Shown one piece after another: positions 1 to 9,532 of a stretch of 64,000 nucleotides of DNA. The stretch lies in assembly GCF_900116765.1 (NCBI RefSeq), contig NZ_UETC01000006.1:62001-126000 (forward strand), given 5' to 3'. Made by a program: the position numbers and the translations under genes. The notes beneath the pieces are model-generated. The model was given only the letters and a program-made list of their open reading frames with translations. It searched no databases and had not been told where the DNA came from. The stretch is from Jannaschia seohaensis (GTDB lineage: Bacteria; Pseudomonadota; Alphaproteobacteria; Rhodobacterales; Rhodobacteraceae). Position 1 is the stretch's first letter. Each line of letters starts with the position of its first letter.

Positions 1-2
1 GC

Positions 3-29
3 GGCTACCGCTACTGGAGCAAGCCATGA
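3..29 (+). CDS. C-terminal end of an upstream gene (partial)
   Basis: An open frame enters from the left edge, reads GYRYWSKP and stops at TGA (27-29). The stop overlaps the ATG of the next gene as ATGA, the usual sign of translationally coupled genes in one transcript. Eight residues are too few to name the protein. Confidence 0.45.
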   Translation, partial: GYRYWSKP

Positions 30-583
30 CCCCCACCGCCCTGGACCTGCCGCAGGCCGACCTGCCCGCCGAGACGCAGCGCTATTTCGACATCTGCACC
101 GAAAAATTGGGCTTCGTGCCGAACGTCCTGCGGGCCTATGCCTTCGATATCGATAAGCTCAATGCCTTCACGGCGATGTATAACGATCTCATGCTTGGGC
201 CCTCGGGCCTCGACAAGCTGGAGCGTGAGATGATCGCCGTCGCCGTCTCCGCCGAGAATCGCTGCTTCTACTGTCTCGTGGCCCATGGCGCCGCCGTGCG
301 GCAACTCTCGGGCGACCCCGCCCTGGGCGAGATGATCGCGATGAACTATCGGGTGGCGCCCCTGGACTCGCGCCGGCGGGCGATGCTGGACTTCGCGGTG
401 AAGATGACCAAGGCGTCGGCGACCATCGAAGAAGCGGACCGGCAGGTCCTGCGCAACGCGGGCCTGAGCGATCGCGATATCTTCGACGTGGCCGCCGTGG
501 CCGGCTTCTTCAACATGACCAACCGGGTCGCCTCGGCCATCGCGATGGCGCCGAACCCGGAATATCACGGCCAGGCCCGGTGA
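26..583 (+). CDS. AhpD-like peroxidase-related enzyme
   Basis: 185 residues of the carboxymuconolactone decarboxylase/AhpD fold, matching the uncharacterised peroxidase-related subfamily. The core signature is present: a helix EREMIAVAVSAENRC leads into CFYC with C80, C83 and H87 (CxxCxxxH), the redox-active pair and proton-relay His of AhpD proteins. Members are cytoplasmic, all-helical, and reduce peroxides or act as thiol oxidoreductases; the substrate of this subgroup is not established. The ATG overlaps the stop of the preceding gene, and its own stop overlaps the GTG of the OmpA-family gene, so the three are probably cotranscribed. Confidence 0.85.
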   Translation: MTPTALDLPQADLPAETQRYFDICTEKLGFVPNVLRAYAFDIDKLNAFTAMYNDLMLGPSGLDKLEREMIAVAVSAENRCFYCLVAHGAAVRQLSGDPALGEMIAMNYRVAPLDSRRRAMLDFAVKMTKASATIEEADRQVLRNAGLSDRDIFDVAAVAGFFNMTNRVASAIAMAPNPEYHGQAR

Positions 584-1485
584 GGCTGGCGGCGGCGCTC
601 TGGCTGCTGGCGGCGCCCGCCGCCGCGCTGACCATGCCGCTGCCGGCCACGCTCACCCTGTCCGAAGACCTGCCGCTGACCAGCTACCGCTTCGCGACCG
701 GCCCTTATGACGACGGCCTGCCGGCCGAGACGGTCGAGGGGCGGCTCGTGCGGGAGGTGCACCGGATGGCCGCGCCCGGCGCCACGCCGCTGCAACTGCT
801 CGCGCCGCTGCGGGACCAGTTGGAGGCGGAGGGCTGGGAGATCGTGTTCACCTGCGCCGACCGCGCCTGCGGCGGCTTTCTCTTCCGGTTCGAGATCGAC
901 GTGGCCCGCGCGCCGGAGATGTTCGTCGATCTCTCCGCCTATCGCTACCTCTCCGCGCGGCGGGACGGGGCCTGGACATCGCTGGTCGTCTCCACCTCGG
1001 CGGGCGAAGGCTATGTGCAGCGCGCGACCGTGGCCCCGGTGGACGCGGCCCAGCCCATCGTGACCTCCGACGCGCGCCCGGCGCCGACGCCAGACCTGAC
1101 GGCGAGTTCCGATGTCGCCGCCACGCTCGCGGCCACGGGCCGCGCGGTGCTGTCGGACCTCGCCTTCGAGACCGGCTCGACCACGCTGCCGGGCACCGAT
1201 TACCCCTCGCTCGCCGCCTTGGCCGACTATCTGCGCGCCAACCCCGAGGTCACCGTCGCTCTGGTCGGGCATACCGATGCGGAGGGCGGCGCCGAGGGCA
1301 ATATGGCGATCTCTCGCCGCCGGGCCGACAGCGCCCGCGACCTGCTCACCGGCCCCTATGGCATCGATCCGGCCCGGGTGGAGACCTATGGCGTCGGCTT
1401 CTTCGCCCCTGTCGCGCCCAACGACACGCCCGAGGGCCGGGAGACGAACCGCCGGGTCGAAGTCGTCATCACGTCCACCCCCTGA
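580..1485 (+). CDS. OmpA-family periplasmic protein
   Basis: 301 residues starting at GTG (580-582), which overlaps the upstream TGA. An N-terminal signal peptide (RLAAALWLLAAPAAA) is followed by about 170 residues of unassigned periplasmic sequence. A C-terminal OmpA/MotB peptidoglycan-binding domain covers roughly residues 185-298, with the typical LVGHTDAEG and NRRVEVVI segments. No beta-barrel is evident, so this is a soluble or loosely tethered wall-binding protein rather than a porin. The central part holds a likely disulfide pair (FTCADRACGG). Function beyond peptidoglycan attachment cannot be told. Confidence 0.85.
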   Translation: MRLAAALWLLAAPAAALTMPLPATLTLSEDLPLTSYRFATGPYDDGLPAETVEGRLVREVHRMAAPGATPLQLLAPLRDQLEAEGWEIVFTCADRACGGFLFRFEIDVARAPEMFVDLSAYRYLSARRDGAWTSLVVSTSAGEGYVQRATVAPVDAAQPIVTSDARPAPTPDLTASSDVAATLAATGRAVLSDLAFETGSTTLPGTDYPSLAALADYLRANPEVTVALVGHTDAEGGAEGNMAISRRRADSARDLLTGPYGIDPARVETYGVGFFAPVAPNDTPEGRETNRRVEVVITSTP

Positions 1486-1508
1486 AAGCAGCGGCGCGCC
1501 ATCCCGTT

Positions 1509-1533
1509 CATCACGGGTTCACAAGTCCTCAAA
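1509..1533 (+). repeat. Intergenic repeat, family A
   Basis: The sequence CATCACGGGTTCACAAGTCC, continuing TCAAA, closely matches two other intergenic copies in this window (38959-38983, and 11417-11441 on the other strand). It lies between the convergent OmpA-family gene and folC. Just after it is a 6-bp stem (1547-1552 with 1558-1563) that may help separate the two convergent transcripts. Confidence 0.6.
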
Positions 1534-1570
1534 CCCGACCTTGACGCCGGGCACGGCGCCCGGGGCGGGT

Positions 1571-2833
1571 CTATCCGTTCTCCCGCAGCACCCGCCCCGC
1601 CAGGTAAAGCGAGCCGCAGATCAGGATCCGGGCGTCCGGCGTCTCGGCGGTGATCGCCTCGATCGCCTCCGCGACCGTCGACATCTCTTCCGCCTCCAGC
1701 CCCACGCTACGCGCGGCGGCGGCGGTCTCGGCGGCGGGCAGAGTGTTGCGTTCGCCCGGGATCGGGACCGCATTCAGCCGCACGGCCGCCCCGGCGAGCG
1801 GGCGCAGGTAGCCGGTGACGTCCTTGGTGTTGAGCATGCCGCAGATCAGATAGGTCGGCCGGGCCGGCAAGCGGCCCAACGCCTCGGCCAGGGCGATGCC
1901 CGCCGCCGGATTGTGCCCGCCATCAAGCCAGAGTCCCGCCGCGCCGGCCAACTCGACCAGCGGCCCGCGGGACAGGCGCTGCATCCGCGCGGGCCAATGC
2001 GCGTCGCGCATCGCCGCCGCGGCCCCGTCGGCCCGGCCCAGCAGCCGCAGCGCCGCTACGGCCATTCCGGCATTCTGCACCTGATGCGCGCCCAGCAGAC
2101 GCGGCGGAGGCAAGTCCATCAACCCGGTCTCGTCTTGGAAGACGACGCCGCCATTCTCCTCGGCGACATGCCAGTGCTGGCCGTAGACATGGAGCGGCGC
2201 CCCCAAGCGGGCGGCGCGATATTCGATCACCTCCAGCGCGGCCTCTTGCTGGGGTCCGACGACGCAGGGCACGCCGGGTTTCAGGATACCCGCCTTCTCG
2301 CCCGCGATGGCCTCGATGCTGTCGCCCAGGAACGCCTCGTGATCCATCGAAACCGGGGTGATGACGGTCAGGCGCGGGACCACCACATTCGTCGCATCGA
2401 GCCGCCCGCCGAGCCCCACCTCCAGCAGGGTCCAGTCGGCGGGCAGACGTGAAAACGCCAGGAACGCGGCCACCGTCGTGATTTCGAAGAAGGTGATCGG
2501 CGCGTCGCCATTCGCCCGCTCGCATTCGGCCAGCAGGTCGGCCAGCGCGTCCTCTCCGATCAGCTCTCCGGCCAGACGGATGCGTTCGTGGAAGCGGGCG
2601 AGATGGGGCGAGGTATAGGCGTGGCACACATCCCCCGCGCCCTCCAGCCCGGCGCGGATCATGGCCAGGGTCGAGCCCTTGCCGTTCGTGCCCGCGATAT
2701 GGATCACCGGCGGCAGACGCGTCTCGGGGTGATCCAGCGCGTCGAGCAGGCGGTGGACGCGGTCGAGCACGAGGTCGATCACCTTGGGGTGCAGCGCCAT
2801 CAGGCGGTCGAGGATCACGTCGGAGGTCTGCAT
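1571..2833 (-). CDS. folC: Bifunctional folylpolyglutamate synthase / dihydrofolate synthase
   Basis: 420 residues, the usual FolC length. It adds glutamate to dihydropteroate and extends the polyglutamate tail of folates in the cytosol, using ATP. The Mur-ligase-like P-loop GTNGKGST is at residues 48-55. Family segments SPHLARFHERI, SMDHEAFLGD, GEKAGILKPG and LDGGHNP follow in order. It sits 78 bp downstream of accD on the same strand, the accD-folC arrangement seen in many proteobacteria. The ATG is the only start that keeps the conserved N-terminal helix (DVILDRLMALHP). Confidence 0.95.
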   Translation of the reverse strand: MQTSDVILDRLMALHPKVIDLVLDRVHRLLDALDHPETRLPPVIHIAGTNGKGSTLAMIRAGLEGAGDVCHAYTSPHLARFHERIRLAGELIGEDALADLLAECERANGDAPITFFEITTVAAFLAFSRLPADWTLLEVGLGGRLDATNVVVPRLTVITPVSMDHEAFLGDSIEAIAGEKAGILKPGVPCVVGPQQEAALEVIEYRAARLGAPLHVYGQHWHVAEENGGVVFQDETGLMDLPPPRLLGAHQVQNAGMAVAALRLLGRADGAAAAMRDAHWPARMQRLSRGPLVELAGAAGLWLDGGHNPAAGIALAEALGRLPARPTYLICGMLNTKDVTGYLRPLAGAAVRLNAVPIPGERNTLPAAETAAAARSVGLEAEEMSTVAEAIEAITAETPDARILICGSLYLAGRVLRENG

Positions 2834-2911
2834 GTCGCTCTCGCAGGGGGCAGGGAAACGCGGCGGACGGCCGCCGCTTCCTCGCCGGTCGGCCGGCGAA
2901 GGATCAGGCGC

Positions 2912-3877
2912 TCAGGATTTGGGGGCGTCGTCCGGCACGGACTCCAGCCTGGGCAGGGGCTCGGGCTCGGGGGCGGGGTCGATCTGCGTGGTCTCGACCG
3001 GACGGGGCAGGTCGCCATGGACGACGGGCCCGAGACCCATCAGCATCCGCAGCACCGTCGCGATCTCGACCCGATGCGCCGAGCGCGGCGCGACCCGGTC
3101 CAACATCCCGTGATCCAGCAGATATTCGGCCCGCTGGAAGCCCTCTGGCAGGGTCTCGCGGATGGTCTGCTCGATCACGCGGGGACCGGCGAAGCAGATC
3201 AGCGCGCCGGGCTCGGCGATCTGCACGTCGCCCAGCATCGCATAGGAGGCGGTGACGCCCCCGGTGGTCGGATGGGTCAGCACGACGACATAGGGCAGGC
3301 CCGCTTCGCGCAGCATCTCGACGGCGACGGTGGTGCGGGGCATCTGCATCAGGCTCAGGATGCCCTCCTGCATGCGCGCGCCACCCGCAGCCGAGAATAG
3401 CACCAGCGGCTTGCCCGCCGCCACCGCGCGCTCGGCGGCGGCGATGATGGCGTTGCCGACATGCATGCCCATCGATCCGGCCATGAAGGCGAAGTCCTGG
3501 GCGGCGACGACGACCGGCGTCTTCAGGATCTCGCCCTCGCCCACCAGCATCGCCTCGGTCTCGCCGGTGGCCTGGCGCGCGGCCTTCAGCCGGTCGGGAT
3601 ACCGCTTCTGATCGCGGAACTTCAGCGGATCCTCGATCGGCGCGGGGACCGCGACCTCGCTGTAGACGCCGCCGTCGAAGAGCGCGGTGAAGCGGTCGCG
3701 CGGCGTGATATACATGTGGTTGTTGCAGTTGGTGCAGACATAGAGATTGTCGTGCAATTCGCGGTGGAACAGCATCGTCCCGCACTCGTCGCACTTGGTC
3801 CACAGGTTCTCGGGCACCTCGCGCCGGGAGAACAGCGAGTTGATCTTGGGCCGGACGTAGTTGGTGATCCAGTTCAT
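2912..3877 (-). CDS. accD: Acetyl-CoA carboxylase carboxyltransferase subunit beta
   Basis: 321 residues from [10 protein letters not shown]. Together with AccA it transfers the carboxyl group from carboxybiotin to acetyl-CoA, the first committed step of fatty acid synthesis. The N-terminal zinc ribbon is intact (C29, C32, C48, C51), followed by the crotonase-fold carboxyltransferase domain with GGARMQEG and [14 protein letters not shown]. An in-frame ATG seven codons upstream exists, but a GGAG ribosome site fits the chosen start and homologues begin with MNWI. The C-terminal tail (after about residue 290) is Pro/Glu-rich. folC follows downstream. Confidence 0.95.
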   Translation of the reverse strand: MNWITNYVRPKINSLFSRREVPENLWTKCDECGTMLFHRELHDNLYVCTNCNNHMYITPRDRFTALFDGGVYSEVAVPAPIEDPLKFRDQKRYPDRLKAARQATGETEAMLVGEGEILKTPVVVAAQDFAFMAGSMGMHVGNAIIAAAERAVAAGKPLVLFSAAGGARMQEGILSLMQMPRTTVAVEMLREAGLPYVVVLTHPTTGGVTASYAMLGDVQIAEPGALICFAGPRVIEQTIRETLPEGFQRAEYLLDHGMLDRVAPRSAHRVEIATVLRMLMGLGPVVHGDLPRPVETTQIDPAPEPEPLPRLESVPDDAPKS

Positions 3878-3946
3878 CGCGGGGCTCCTCCGGGGCACGG
3901 GGGCGAGATAGGCCGGGGCGCGGTCGAATGCAATCGAGCGGCGCCG

Positions 3947-4882
3947 TCAGCCCGGCAGGCCCCGGCGCGCCAGCCACAGCCGCAGAAGCGCCCAGAGGAT
4001 CACCTGGCTCGCCAGCAGCTGCGCCAGGACCAGCGCGCCCAGCGGCACCTCGTCGGCGGTGAAGGGCAGCAGATAGAGCGACAGGCCCGAGACCGGGCCA
4101 TCGAAGGTCACCACGAAGACCGCGAAGATGTTGTTCCCGAAATGCCAGCCCCAGGCGGCCGCGATCCCTCCGGTCACGCGGGTCAGGTCCCCGGCGATCA
4201 GGCCGGAAGAGACGAGAACGATCAGCCAGCCGCCATCGTTGCCCCGGAACGCCCCCGTCATGACGAGATGCCAGACATCGACATGGGCCAGCCCGAACAG
4301 AAGCGCGGGGCCGCCAAGCCAGATGACCGGATCCTCGAACCGCGCGGCCAGTTGGGTCTGGAGATAGCCGCGGTAGAACAGCTCCTCCCCGCCGGCCTGA
4401 AGCAAGAGCACCGGCAGGGCGAGCGGCATCCAGGCCAGGAGCGTCCCGAGCGGCAGGTTCGGCAGGAGCGGGTCGGTCCAGATCAGGATCTCGCCGACGA
4501 GCGCGAGCCCCAGCGTGATCGCCGCCGCGCCCCCGAGCAGGCGCGGATCGAACGCCCCGATCAGATCGCCCATCCGCCGGCCCTGCAGGCGCCCCGCCAC
4601 CCAGCGCACCCAGACGAACAGGAAGGCGGGCGTGAGCAGCACCAGAACCACCCCGAGCGGCGTGGAGCGATAGCCCCAGCTCTCCGGGTCCGTCACGCTC
4701 GGCCCGGGTGCGAAGAGCAGATCGGCGGTCAGGCCGAGCAGCAGGACCGCTCCACCGAAAAACAGAGCCTCGACCATGAGGAACCCCGCGATCAGCCGGC
4801 CGAGCCCGGGCCGCGCCCGCGCGGGCGCGATCATGCGCCGGAACGCGGCGGTCCAAAGCCGGGCGCCTGCGTCCTCGCTCAC
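3947..4882 (-). CDS. CPBP family intramembrane protein (copy 1)
   Basis: 311 residues with GTG as start and about eight hydrophobic segments. It carries the CPBP/CAAX-protease-like (Abi, PF02517) motifs: EELFYRGYLQTQL (paired Glu plus Arg), then FGLAHVDVWH, and a later HFGNN. These residues correspond to the glutamic intramembrane protease site of the Rce1 family. The bacterial substrate is unknown. It lies 10 bp downstream of a paralogue (4893-5786) in the same orientation, sharing ARARP/GLGRL and EE..RGYLQ segments, so the pair looks like a tandem duplication in one transcript. Confidence 0.85.
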   Translation of the reverse strand: MSEDAGARLWTAAFRRMIAPARARPGLGRLIAGFLMVEALFFGGAVLLLGLTADLLFAPGPSVTDPESWGYRSTPLGVVLVLLTPAFLFVWVRWVAGRLQGRRMGDLIGAFDPRLLGGAAAITLGLALVGEILIWTDPLLPNLPLGTLLAWMPLALPVLLLQAGGEELFYRGYLQTQLAARFEDPVIWLGGPALLFGLAHVDVWHLVMTGAFRGNDGGWLIVLVSSGLIAGDLTRVTGGIAAAWGWHFGNNIFAVFVVTFDGPVSGLSLYLLPFTADEVPLGALVLAQLLASQVILWALLRLWLARRGLPG

Positions 4883-4892
4883 CGCTGAGGTC

Positions 4893-5786
4893 TCATGCGG
4901 GCTGCGCCTCCCGCCGTGCGATCCACAGCCGCAGCACGGCCCAGACGATCACGGTCGTCAGAATATCCGCCAGGATCAGCGGGCGCAGGGTCTCGGTATC
5001 GGCGGCGGTGAAGGGCGTCTTCCACAGCGCCAGACCGGAGAGCGAGCCATCCAGCGCCACGATCAGGATCGCCACGGCATTATTGGCGAAATGCACGCCC
5101 CAAGCCACGCCGATGGAGCCGGTCACGCGGGTCAGATCGGCGGCCACCAGCCCGAACAGCGTCGCCGCCCCGACCAGCCAGACCGCGTTCGGCCCCGCAT
5201 TGTTCGGATCGAAATGCAGCGCCCCGAAAGCGAGCGACGGCACCACCATCCAGATGGCGGGGTGCACGAACCGCGCCGCGAGCTGCTGTTGCAGATAGCC
5301 GCGGAAGAGCACCTCTTCCGCGCCGGTCTGGAGCGCCAGGCCCAGCAGCGCGAGCGGCAGGAAGGGCAGGAAGAGGCTCCAGGGCACGTTGGGCACCAGG
5401 TCGAAGGGCACCGGGATCAGGAAGCTGGCCGCGAAGATCGCCAGCGAGACCCCGGCGCCGAGGACCGCGCCGGACCAGAGGCCGGGACCGAACAGGGTCT
5501 TCATCGGACGCTTGTGCAGCAGCCGCGCCGCCAGGAGGGTGCCGGCGAACATGCCCAGGAAGGTGCCTAACATCAGCAGCACCGCCGTCGGCGTGTCGGC
5601 CTTGGCGATGTGCTGCATCCAGCCGTTCAGCCCCGCATTCCCCACCAGTCCCCAGACCGCGGCCAGGATCGCGAGGATGCCCAGGAAGTAGATCACGACC
5701 ATCGTGAGCACGCCGAAGAGCAGCCGCCAGAGCGACGCCCGCGCGCGGGCCGGCGCGACGAAGCGCGCGAAGGCGGGGGTCCACAT
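4893..5786 (-). CDS. CPBP family intramembrane protein (copy 2)
   Basis: 297 residues, eight or so predicted membrane segments, beginning [19 protein letters not shown]. The CPBP signature is [13 protein letters not shown], with the second motif [10 protein letters not shown] and the third VHFANNAVA. It is the upstream member of the tandem CPBP pair. The region to its right (5787-5908) separates it from the divergent ilvD and should hold both promoters. Annotation beyond probable intramembrane protease or bacteriocin-immunity-like protein is not supported by the sequence alone. Confidence 0.85.
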   Translation of the reverse strand: MWTPAFARFVAPARARASLWRLLFGVLTMVVIYFLGILAILAAVWGLVGNAGLNGWMQHIAKADTPTAVLLMLGTFLGMFAGTLLAARLLHKRPMKTLFGPGLWSGAVLGAGVSLAIFAASFLIPVPFDLVPNVPWSLFLPFLPLALLGLALQTGAEEVLFRGYLQQQLAARFVHPAIWMVVPSLAFGALHFDPNNAGPNAVWLVGAATLFGLVAADLTRVTGSIGVAWGVHFANNAVAILIVALDGSLSGLALWKTPFTAADTETLRPLILADILTTVIVWAVLRLWIARREAQPA

Positions 5787-5908
5787 GCTCGGTTCCCTCG
5801 ATATGCGTGTTTTCCGGAACGGTAGCGCCGGCCCTCTGCCCCGGCAATCGCGCTTGTCGCGCGCGGGGGGCTTCTCTATCCCCGAAGCGGAGAATTCAGG
5901 AGGCCGTG

Positions 5909-7672
5909 ATGCTCAAGGGACCCACCGACAAGTCGAAGCTGCCGTCGCGCCATGTGACCGAGGGGCCCGCCCGGGCGCCGCATCGGTCGTATTTCTACGC
6001 GATGGGCCTGGGCGACCAGGAAATCCACCAGCCCTGGGTTGGCGTCGCCACCTGCTGGAACGAGGCCGCGCCCTGCAACATCGCGCTCAACCGCCAGGCG
6101 CAGGCCGTGAAGCTGGGCGTCAAGCAAGGCGGCGGCACGCCGCGCGAGTTCACCACGATCACCGTGACCGACGGCATCGCCATGGGGCATGAGGGGATGC
6201 GCTCCTCGCTGGCCTCGCGCGAGGCCATCGCCGACACGGTCGAGTTGACGATGCGCGGGCATTGCTATGACGCGCTGGTGGGTCTCGCGGGCTGCGACAA
6301 GTCGCTGCCCGGCATGATGATGGCGATGGTGCGGCTCAACACGCCGTCTGTCTTCATCTATGGCGGCTCGATCCTGCCGGGCCGGGCGCCGTCGGGGTCC
6401 GACGTGCCCGAGGAATACCGGAACCGCGACCTGACGGTTCAGGACATGTTCGAGGCGGTGGGCAACCACCAGGCCGGGAACCTCAGCGACGCCGCGCTCG
6501 ACATCCTGGAGCGGGTGGCCTGTCCCTCGGCCGGGGCCTGCGGCGGCCAGTTCACCGCCAACACCATGGCCTGCGTCTCCGAGGCGATCGGTCTGGCACT
6601 GCCCAACTCGTCCGGCGCCCCCGCGCCCTACGAGAGCCGGGACCAGTATTCCATCGCCTCGGGCGAAGCGGTGATGCGTCTGATCGAGAAGAACATCCGC
6701 GCCCGCGACGTGGTCACGCGCAAGTCGCTGGAGAACGCCGCCCGCGTCGTCGCCTGCACCGGCGGCTCGACCAATGCCGGCCTGCACCTGCCGGCCATCG
6801 CCAACGAGGCGGGGATCGACTTCACCCTCCAGGACGTCTGCGACATCTTCCGCGACACGCCCTATTTCGTCGACCTGAAGCCGGGCGGCAAATACGTCGC
6901 CAAGGACCTCTACGAGGCGGGCGGCGTGCCGATCGTGATGAAGGAGCTGCGCAAGGCCGGCCTGATCCACGAGGATTGCATCACGGCGACCGGTAAGACC
7001 ATGGGCGAGGTCATCGACGAGACAAGGGGCGAGGCCGATGGCCGCGTCATCTACCCGGTCGAGACCCCGATCACCAAGACCGGCGGCGTGGTCGGCCTGA
7101 CGGGCAACCTCGCGCCCGACGGGGCCATCGTGAAGGTCGCGGGCATGGAGGCGCAGCACCAGCGCTTCGTCGGCCCGGCCCGCGTGTTCGAGAGCGAGGA
7201 GGAGGCCTTCGAGGCGGTCAAGGCCCGCGCCTACAAGGAGGGCGAGGTCATCGTCATCCGCAACGAAGGTCCCGCCGGCGGCCCCGGCATGCGCGAGATG
7301 CTGGCCACCACGGCGGCCCTGTCCGGCCAGGGCATGGGCAAGAAGGTCGCGCTCATCACCGACGGGCGGTTCTCGGGCGCCACGCGCGGCTTCTGCGTCG
7401 GCCATGTCGGACCCGAGGCGGCCCATGGCGGGCCGATCGGTCTCTTGAAGGATGGCGACATCATCACGCTCGACGCGATCAAGGGCGAGTTGTCGGTCGA
7501 CCTGAGCGACGAGGAGCTGGCCGCCCGGCGCGAAGCCTGGGACGGGCCGAGAAAGACGATCTACACCTCGGGCGCGCTGTGGAAATACGCCCAGCTGGTC
7601 GGATCGGCCAAATACGGCGCCTGCACCCATCCCGGCGCTCGCGAAGAGTCCCATGTCTACATGGACCTCTGA
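5909..7672 (+). CDS. ilvD: Dihydroxy-acid dehydratase
   Basis: 587 residues. It dehydrates 2,3-dihydroxy acids to 2-keto acids in the last common step of valine, isoleucine and leucine synthesis. The start is the ATG at 5909, preceded by AGGAGG five bases upstream; the frame is open further left but that stretch lacks family similarity. Iron-sulfur ligand candidates are C56 (in APCN), C129 (in AGCDKSLPG) and C211 (in SAGACGGQF). The C-terminal [14 protein letters not shown] and GPEA segments are typical. The gene is followed without a gap by an uncharacterised protein. Confidence 0.96.
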   Translation: MLKGPTDKSKLPSRHVTEGPARAPHRSYFYAMGLGDQEIHQPWVGVATCWNEAAPCNIALNRQAQAVKLGVKQGGGTPREFTTITVTDGIAMGHEGMRSSLASREAIADTVELTMRGHCYDALVGLAGCDKSLPGMMMAMVRLNTPSVFIYGGSILPGRAPSGSDVPEEYRNRDLTVQDMFEAVGNHQAGNLSDAALDILERVACPSAGACGGQFTANTMACVSEAIGLALPNSSGAPAPYESRDQYSIASGEAVMRLIEKNIRARDVVTRKSLENAARVVACTGGSTNAGLHLPAIANEAGIDFTLQDVCDIFRDTPYFVDLKPGGKYVAKDLYEAGGVPIVMKELRKAGLIHEDCITATGKTMGEVIDETRGEADGRVIYPVETPITKTGGVVGLTGNLAPDGAIVKVAGMEAQHQRFVGPARVFESEEEAFEAVKARAYKEGEVIVIRNEGPAGGPGMREMLATTAALSGQGMGKKVALITDGRFSGATRGFCVGHVGPEAAHGGPIGLLKDGDIITLDAIKGELSVDLSDEELAARREAWDGPRKTIYTSGALWKYAQLVGSAKYGACTHPGAREESHVYMDL

Positions 7673-8275
7673 ATGAGAGGCGCGGCGGGCGGGGGACACG
7701 CCCCCCGCTCCGACCCGGCGGTGACGGACCGGCCCGCCCTTGCGGATTGGGCTTGGCGCCCCGTCGCCTGGTCAAGGCCCCTGGGCGGCATGCAGGGGCC
7801 CATAGCGCCCGGTGGCCAAGTGCTCGCCCCGGGATGCACCCTGTTCCATGACGATCGGGCCGACGCCGTCGCGCTGCACCAGAGGGCCACGCCAGAGGGG
7901 CCGACCGCCTTCGCGCTGGAGCTGACACTGAGCGCCTTCGCGGGCAGCTACCTGTCATTCGCCATCGACCTGCCACGGGACGCGGCCACCACGCTGACGC
8001 GGAGCCATGTCCTGCGCATCGATGCGGTCGCCCAAGGGGCCGACGCGCTCTTTGCCCGGCTCAACCTGCGCCACGGCCCCGACACCGACGCGCTGACCGA
8101 TCGCCTCCGGCCCGAGGGCGCGGGGCTGCGGACGGAGTTGGACCTCGGTTTCACGCCGCTCGCCGCGGGCGGGGTCACTGCGGCCTGGGTCGACCTGAGC
8201 CTGAGCCCGACGACGGAGCTTTCGGTCACGCTGACGGATCTCGTTCTGACCCGGCGCCCCCGAGCGGAGCTTTAA
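7673..8275 (+). CDS. Uncharacterised protein (DUF6478-like)
   Basis: 200 residues whose ATG directly abuts the ilvD stop codon, so it is probably translated from the ilvD transcript. No signal peptide or membrane segment is visible. The composition is beta-rich, with segments such as FALELTLSAFAGSYLSFAID and TELSVTLTDLVLTRR that resemble the Rhodobacteraceae-restricted DUF6478 family; that assignment is from memory of the family pattern. Its end overlaps the end of the convergent desaturase gene by four bases. No function is known. Confidence 0.7.
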   Translation: MRGAAGGGHAPRSDPAVTDRPALADWAWRPVAWSRPLGGMQGPIAPGGQVLAPGCTLFHDDRADAVALHQRATPEGPTAFALELTLSAFAGSYLSFAIDLPRDAATTLTRSHVLRIDAVAQGADALFARLNLRHGPDTDALTDRLRPEGAGLRTELDLGFTPLAAGGVTAAWVDLSLSPTTELSVTLTDLVLTRRPRAEL

Positions 8276-9315
8276 CTCCGCTCGACACGGCTCCGCGCCG
8301 GCTGGGGCGCGGCGGGCGGGGCGCCTTCCGGCAGAATGCTGGAGAGGACGGCGGCCGCGTCCTGCCGCGCGGTCGTCCGGTTGCCGGAATGCCAGAACGG
8401 GTGCGGCACCGGATCCTTCGCGCGCAGCAGATGGTCCCGGAAGACCGGCCAGTAGGACGTATACCGATAGCCGCCGTTCCGCCGCAGCACCGTCTCGCGC
8501 TCGGCCGCATAGGCGGCGGGCAGGCGATACCAGGGCAGCGTTGGCCGGGCGTGATGGACGGCGTGAAAGTTGTTGTTGAGGAAGAGCAGCGCCAGCGGCC
8601 CTCGATCCTCGATGATCACACTGCGTTCACGCGGGGCATGGGCCGCGCGATGCTCCAGGAAGGTGCGGATCCGCAGGATCGACATCGCGAGCCAACAGCC
8701 GCCCAGATAGGCCCAGAGCGGCACCTCCGACGCCGCCACCAGCGCCAGAACCACCGCCACGCCCACGCCATGCAACGCCCAGGCGCTCCGGACCGCTGGA
8801 TCGTGCCGCGCCCGCCAATCCTCCCGGATCAGCGTCCATTGGGCCAGGACCGGCCCCAACGCCATCCGGCCGAGCAGCGTGTTGTTCGCGCGCCAGACCA
8901 GCCGCCAGAGCGCGCCCATCCGCGCCCAGTGCACCGGGTCGAGATAGTTCGTCTCCGGGTCGTCATAGGGATCGGTCAGGTTTGGGTCGTGGTGATGGGC
9001 CAGATGCAGGTCGCGGAAGCGGCGATAGGGGACCAGCAGCCCCAGCGGCAGCGCCACCATCGCATCGTTCAGGCGCGAATCGGCCGTGGGGTGACCGTGC
9101 AGCACCTCGTGTTGCAGCGAGGAATGCAGGGTCAGGATCGGCCCGAGGATCAGGAGCGCCGCCAGCGGCGGGATCGCATCCCCCCACCACAGCAGCGCGG
9201 CCCAGGTTGCGTGGACCCCGGCCAGCAGCAGCAAGGTCGGCCATTCGATCGGACGCCCGGCACGCGCCGCTCCCAAGCGGCGCACGCCTGTCCGAGAGGG
9301 TGAACCCTCGGTCAT
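8272..9315 (-). CDS. Membrane fatty acid desaturase / hydroxylase
   Basis: 347 residues, an integral-membrane di-iron enzyme of the fatty acid desaturase family. The three histidine boxes are intact: HEVLHGH (69-75), HLAHHHD (104-110) and HAVHH (near 250). Hydrophobic stretches around residues 28-63, 82-95 and 165-200 give the expected four-helix arrangement. The C-terminal tail is Ala/Pro-rich. The substrate (acyl lipid, carotenoid or other) cannot be told. A GGAGGAGCG ribosome site precedes the ATG. No electron-donor gene (ferredoxin) is adjacent. Confidence 0.85.
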   Translation of the reverse strand: MTEGSPSRTGVRRLGAARAGRPIEWPTLLLLAGVHATWAALLWWGDAIPPLAALLILGPILTLHSSLQHEVLHGHPTADSRLNDAMVALPLGLLVPYRRFRDLHLAHHHDPNLTDPYDDPETNYLDPVHWARMGALWRLVWRANNTLLGRMALGPVLAQWTLIREDWRARHDPAVRSAWALHGVGVAVVLALVAASEVPLWAYLGGCWLAMSILRIRTFLEHRAAHAPRERSVIIEDRGPLALLFLNNNFHAVHHARPTLPWYRLPAAYAAERETVLRRNGGYRYTSYWPVFRDHLLRAKDPVPHPFWHSGNRTTARQDAAAVLSSILPEGAPPAAPQPARSRVERS

Positions 9316-9532
9316 CGCTCCTCCGTCAGACGGATATGTGTGGAAGGGACCGGTCCGATGCGGAGTCCGCGCGTCCGCGCCGGTAGGGCGCCCCGTAGCG
9401 ATCAGGGATCACGTTTCCGTGATTTTTGCAAGCACCCGGCGCTCCAGGGCGACCGGATCGGACCCTGTGCCGGATTTTCGGACGCCACGACCTCGGGCGC
9501 GGGGACGCTTGCGCGAAAGAGCCGCGCCCGCG

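Noticed and set aside
5807-5908. Upstream ATG giving ilvD 34 extra residues
   Set aside because: AGGAGG sits five bases before the ATG at 5909 and homologues begin there; the extra residues show no similarity.
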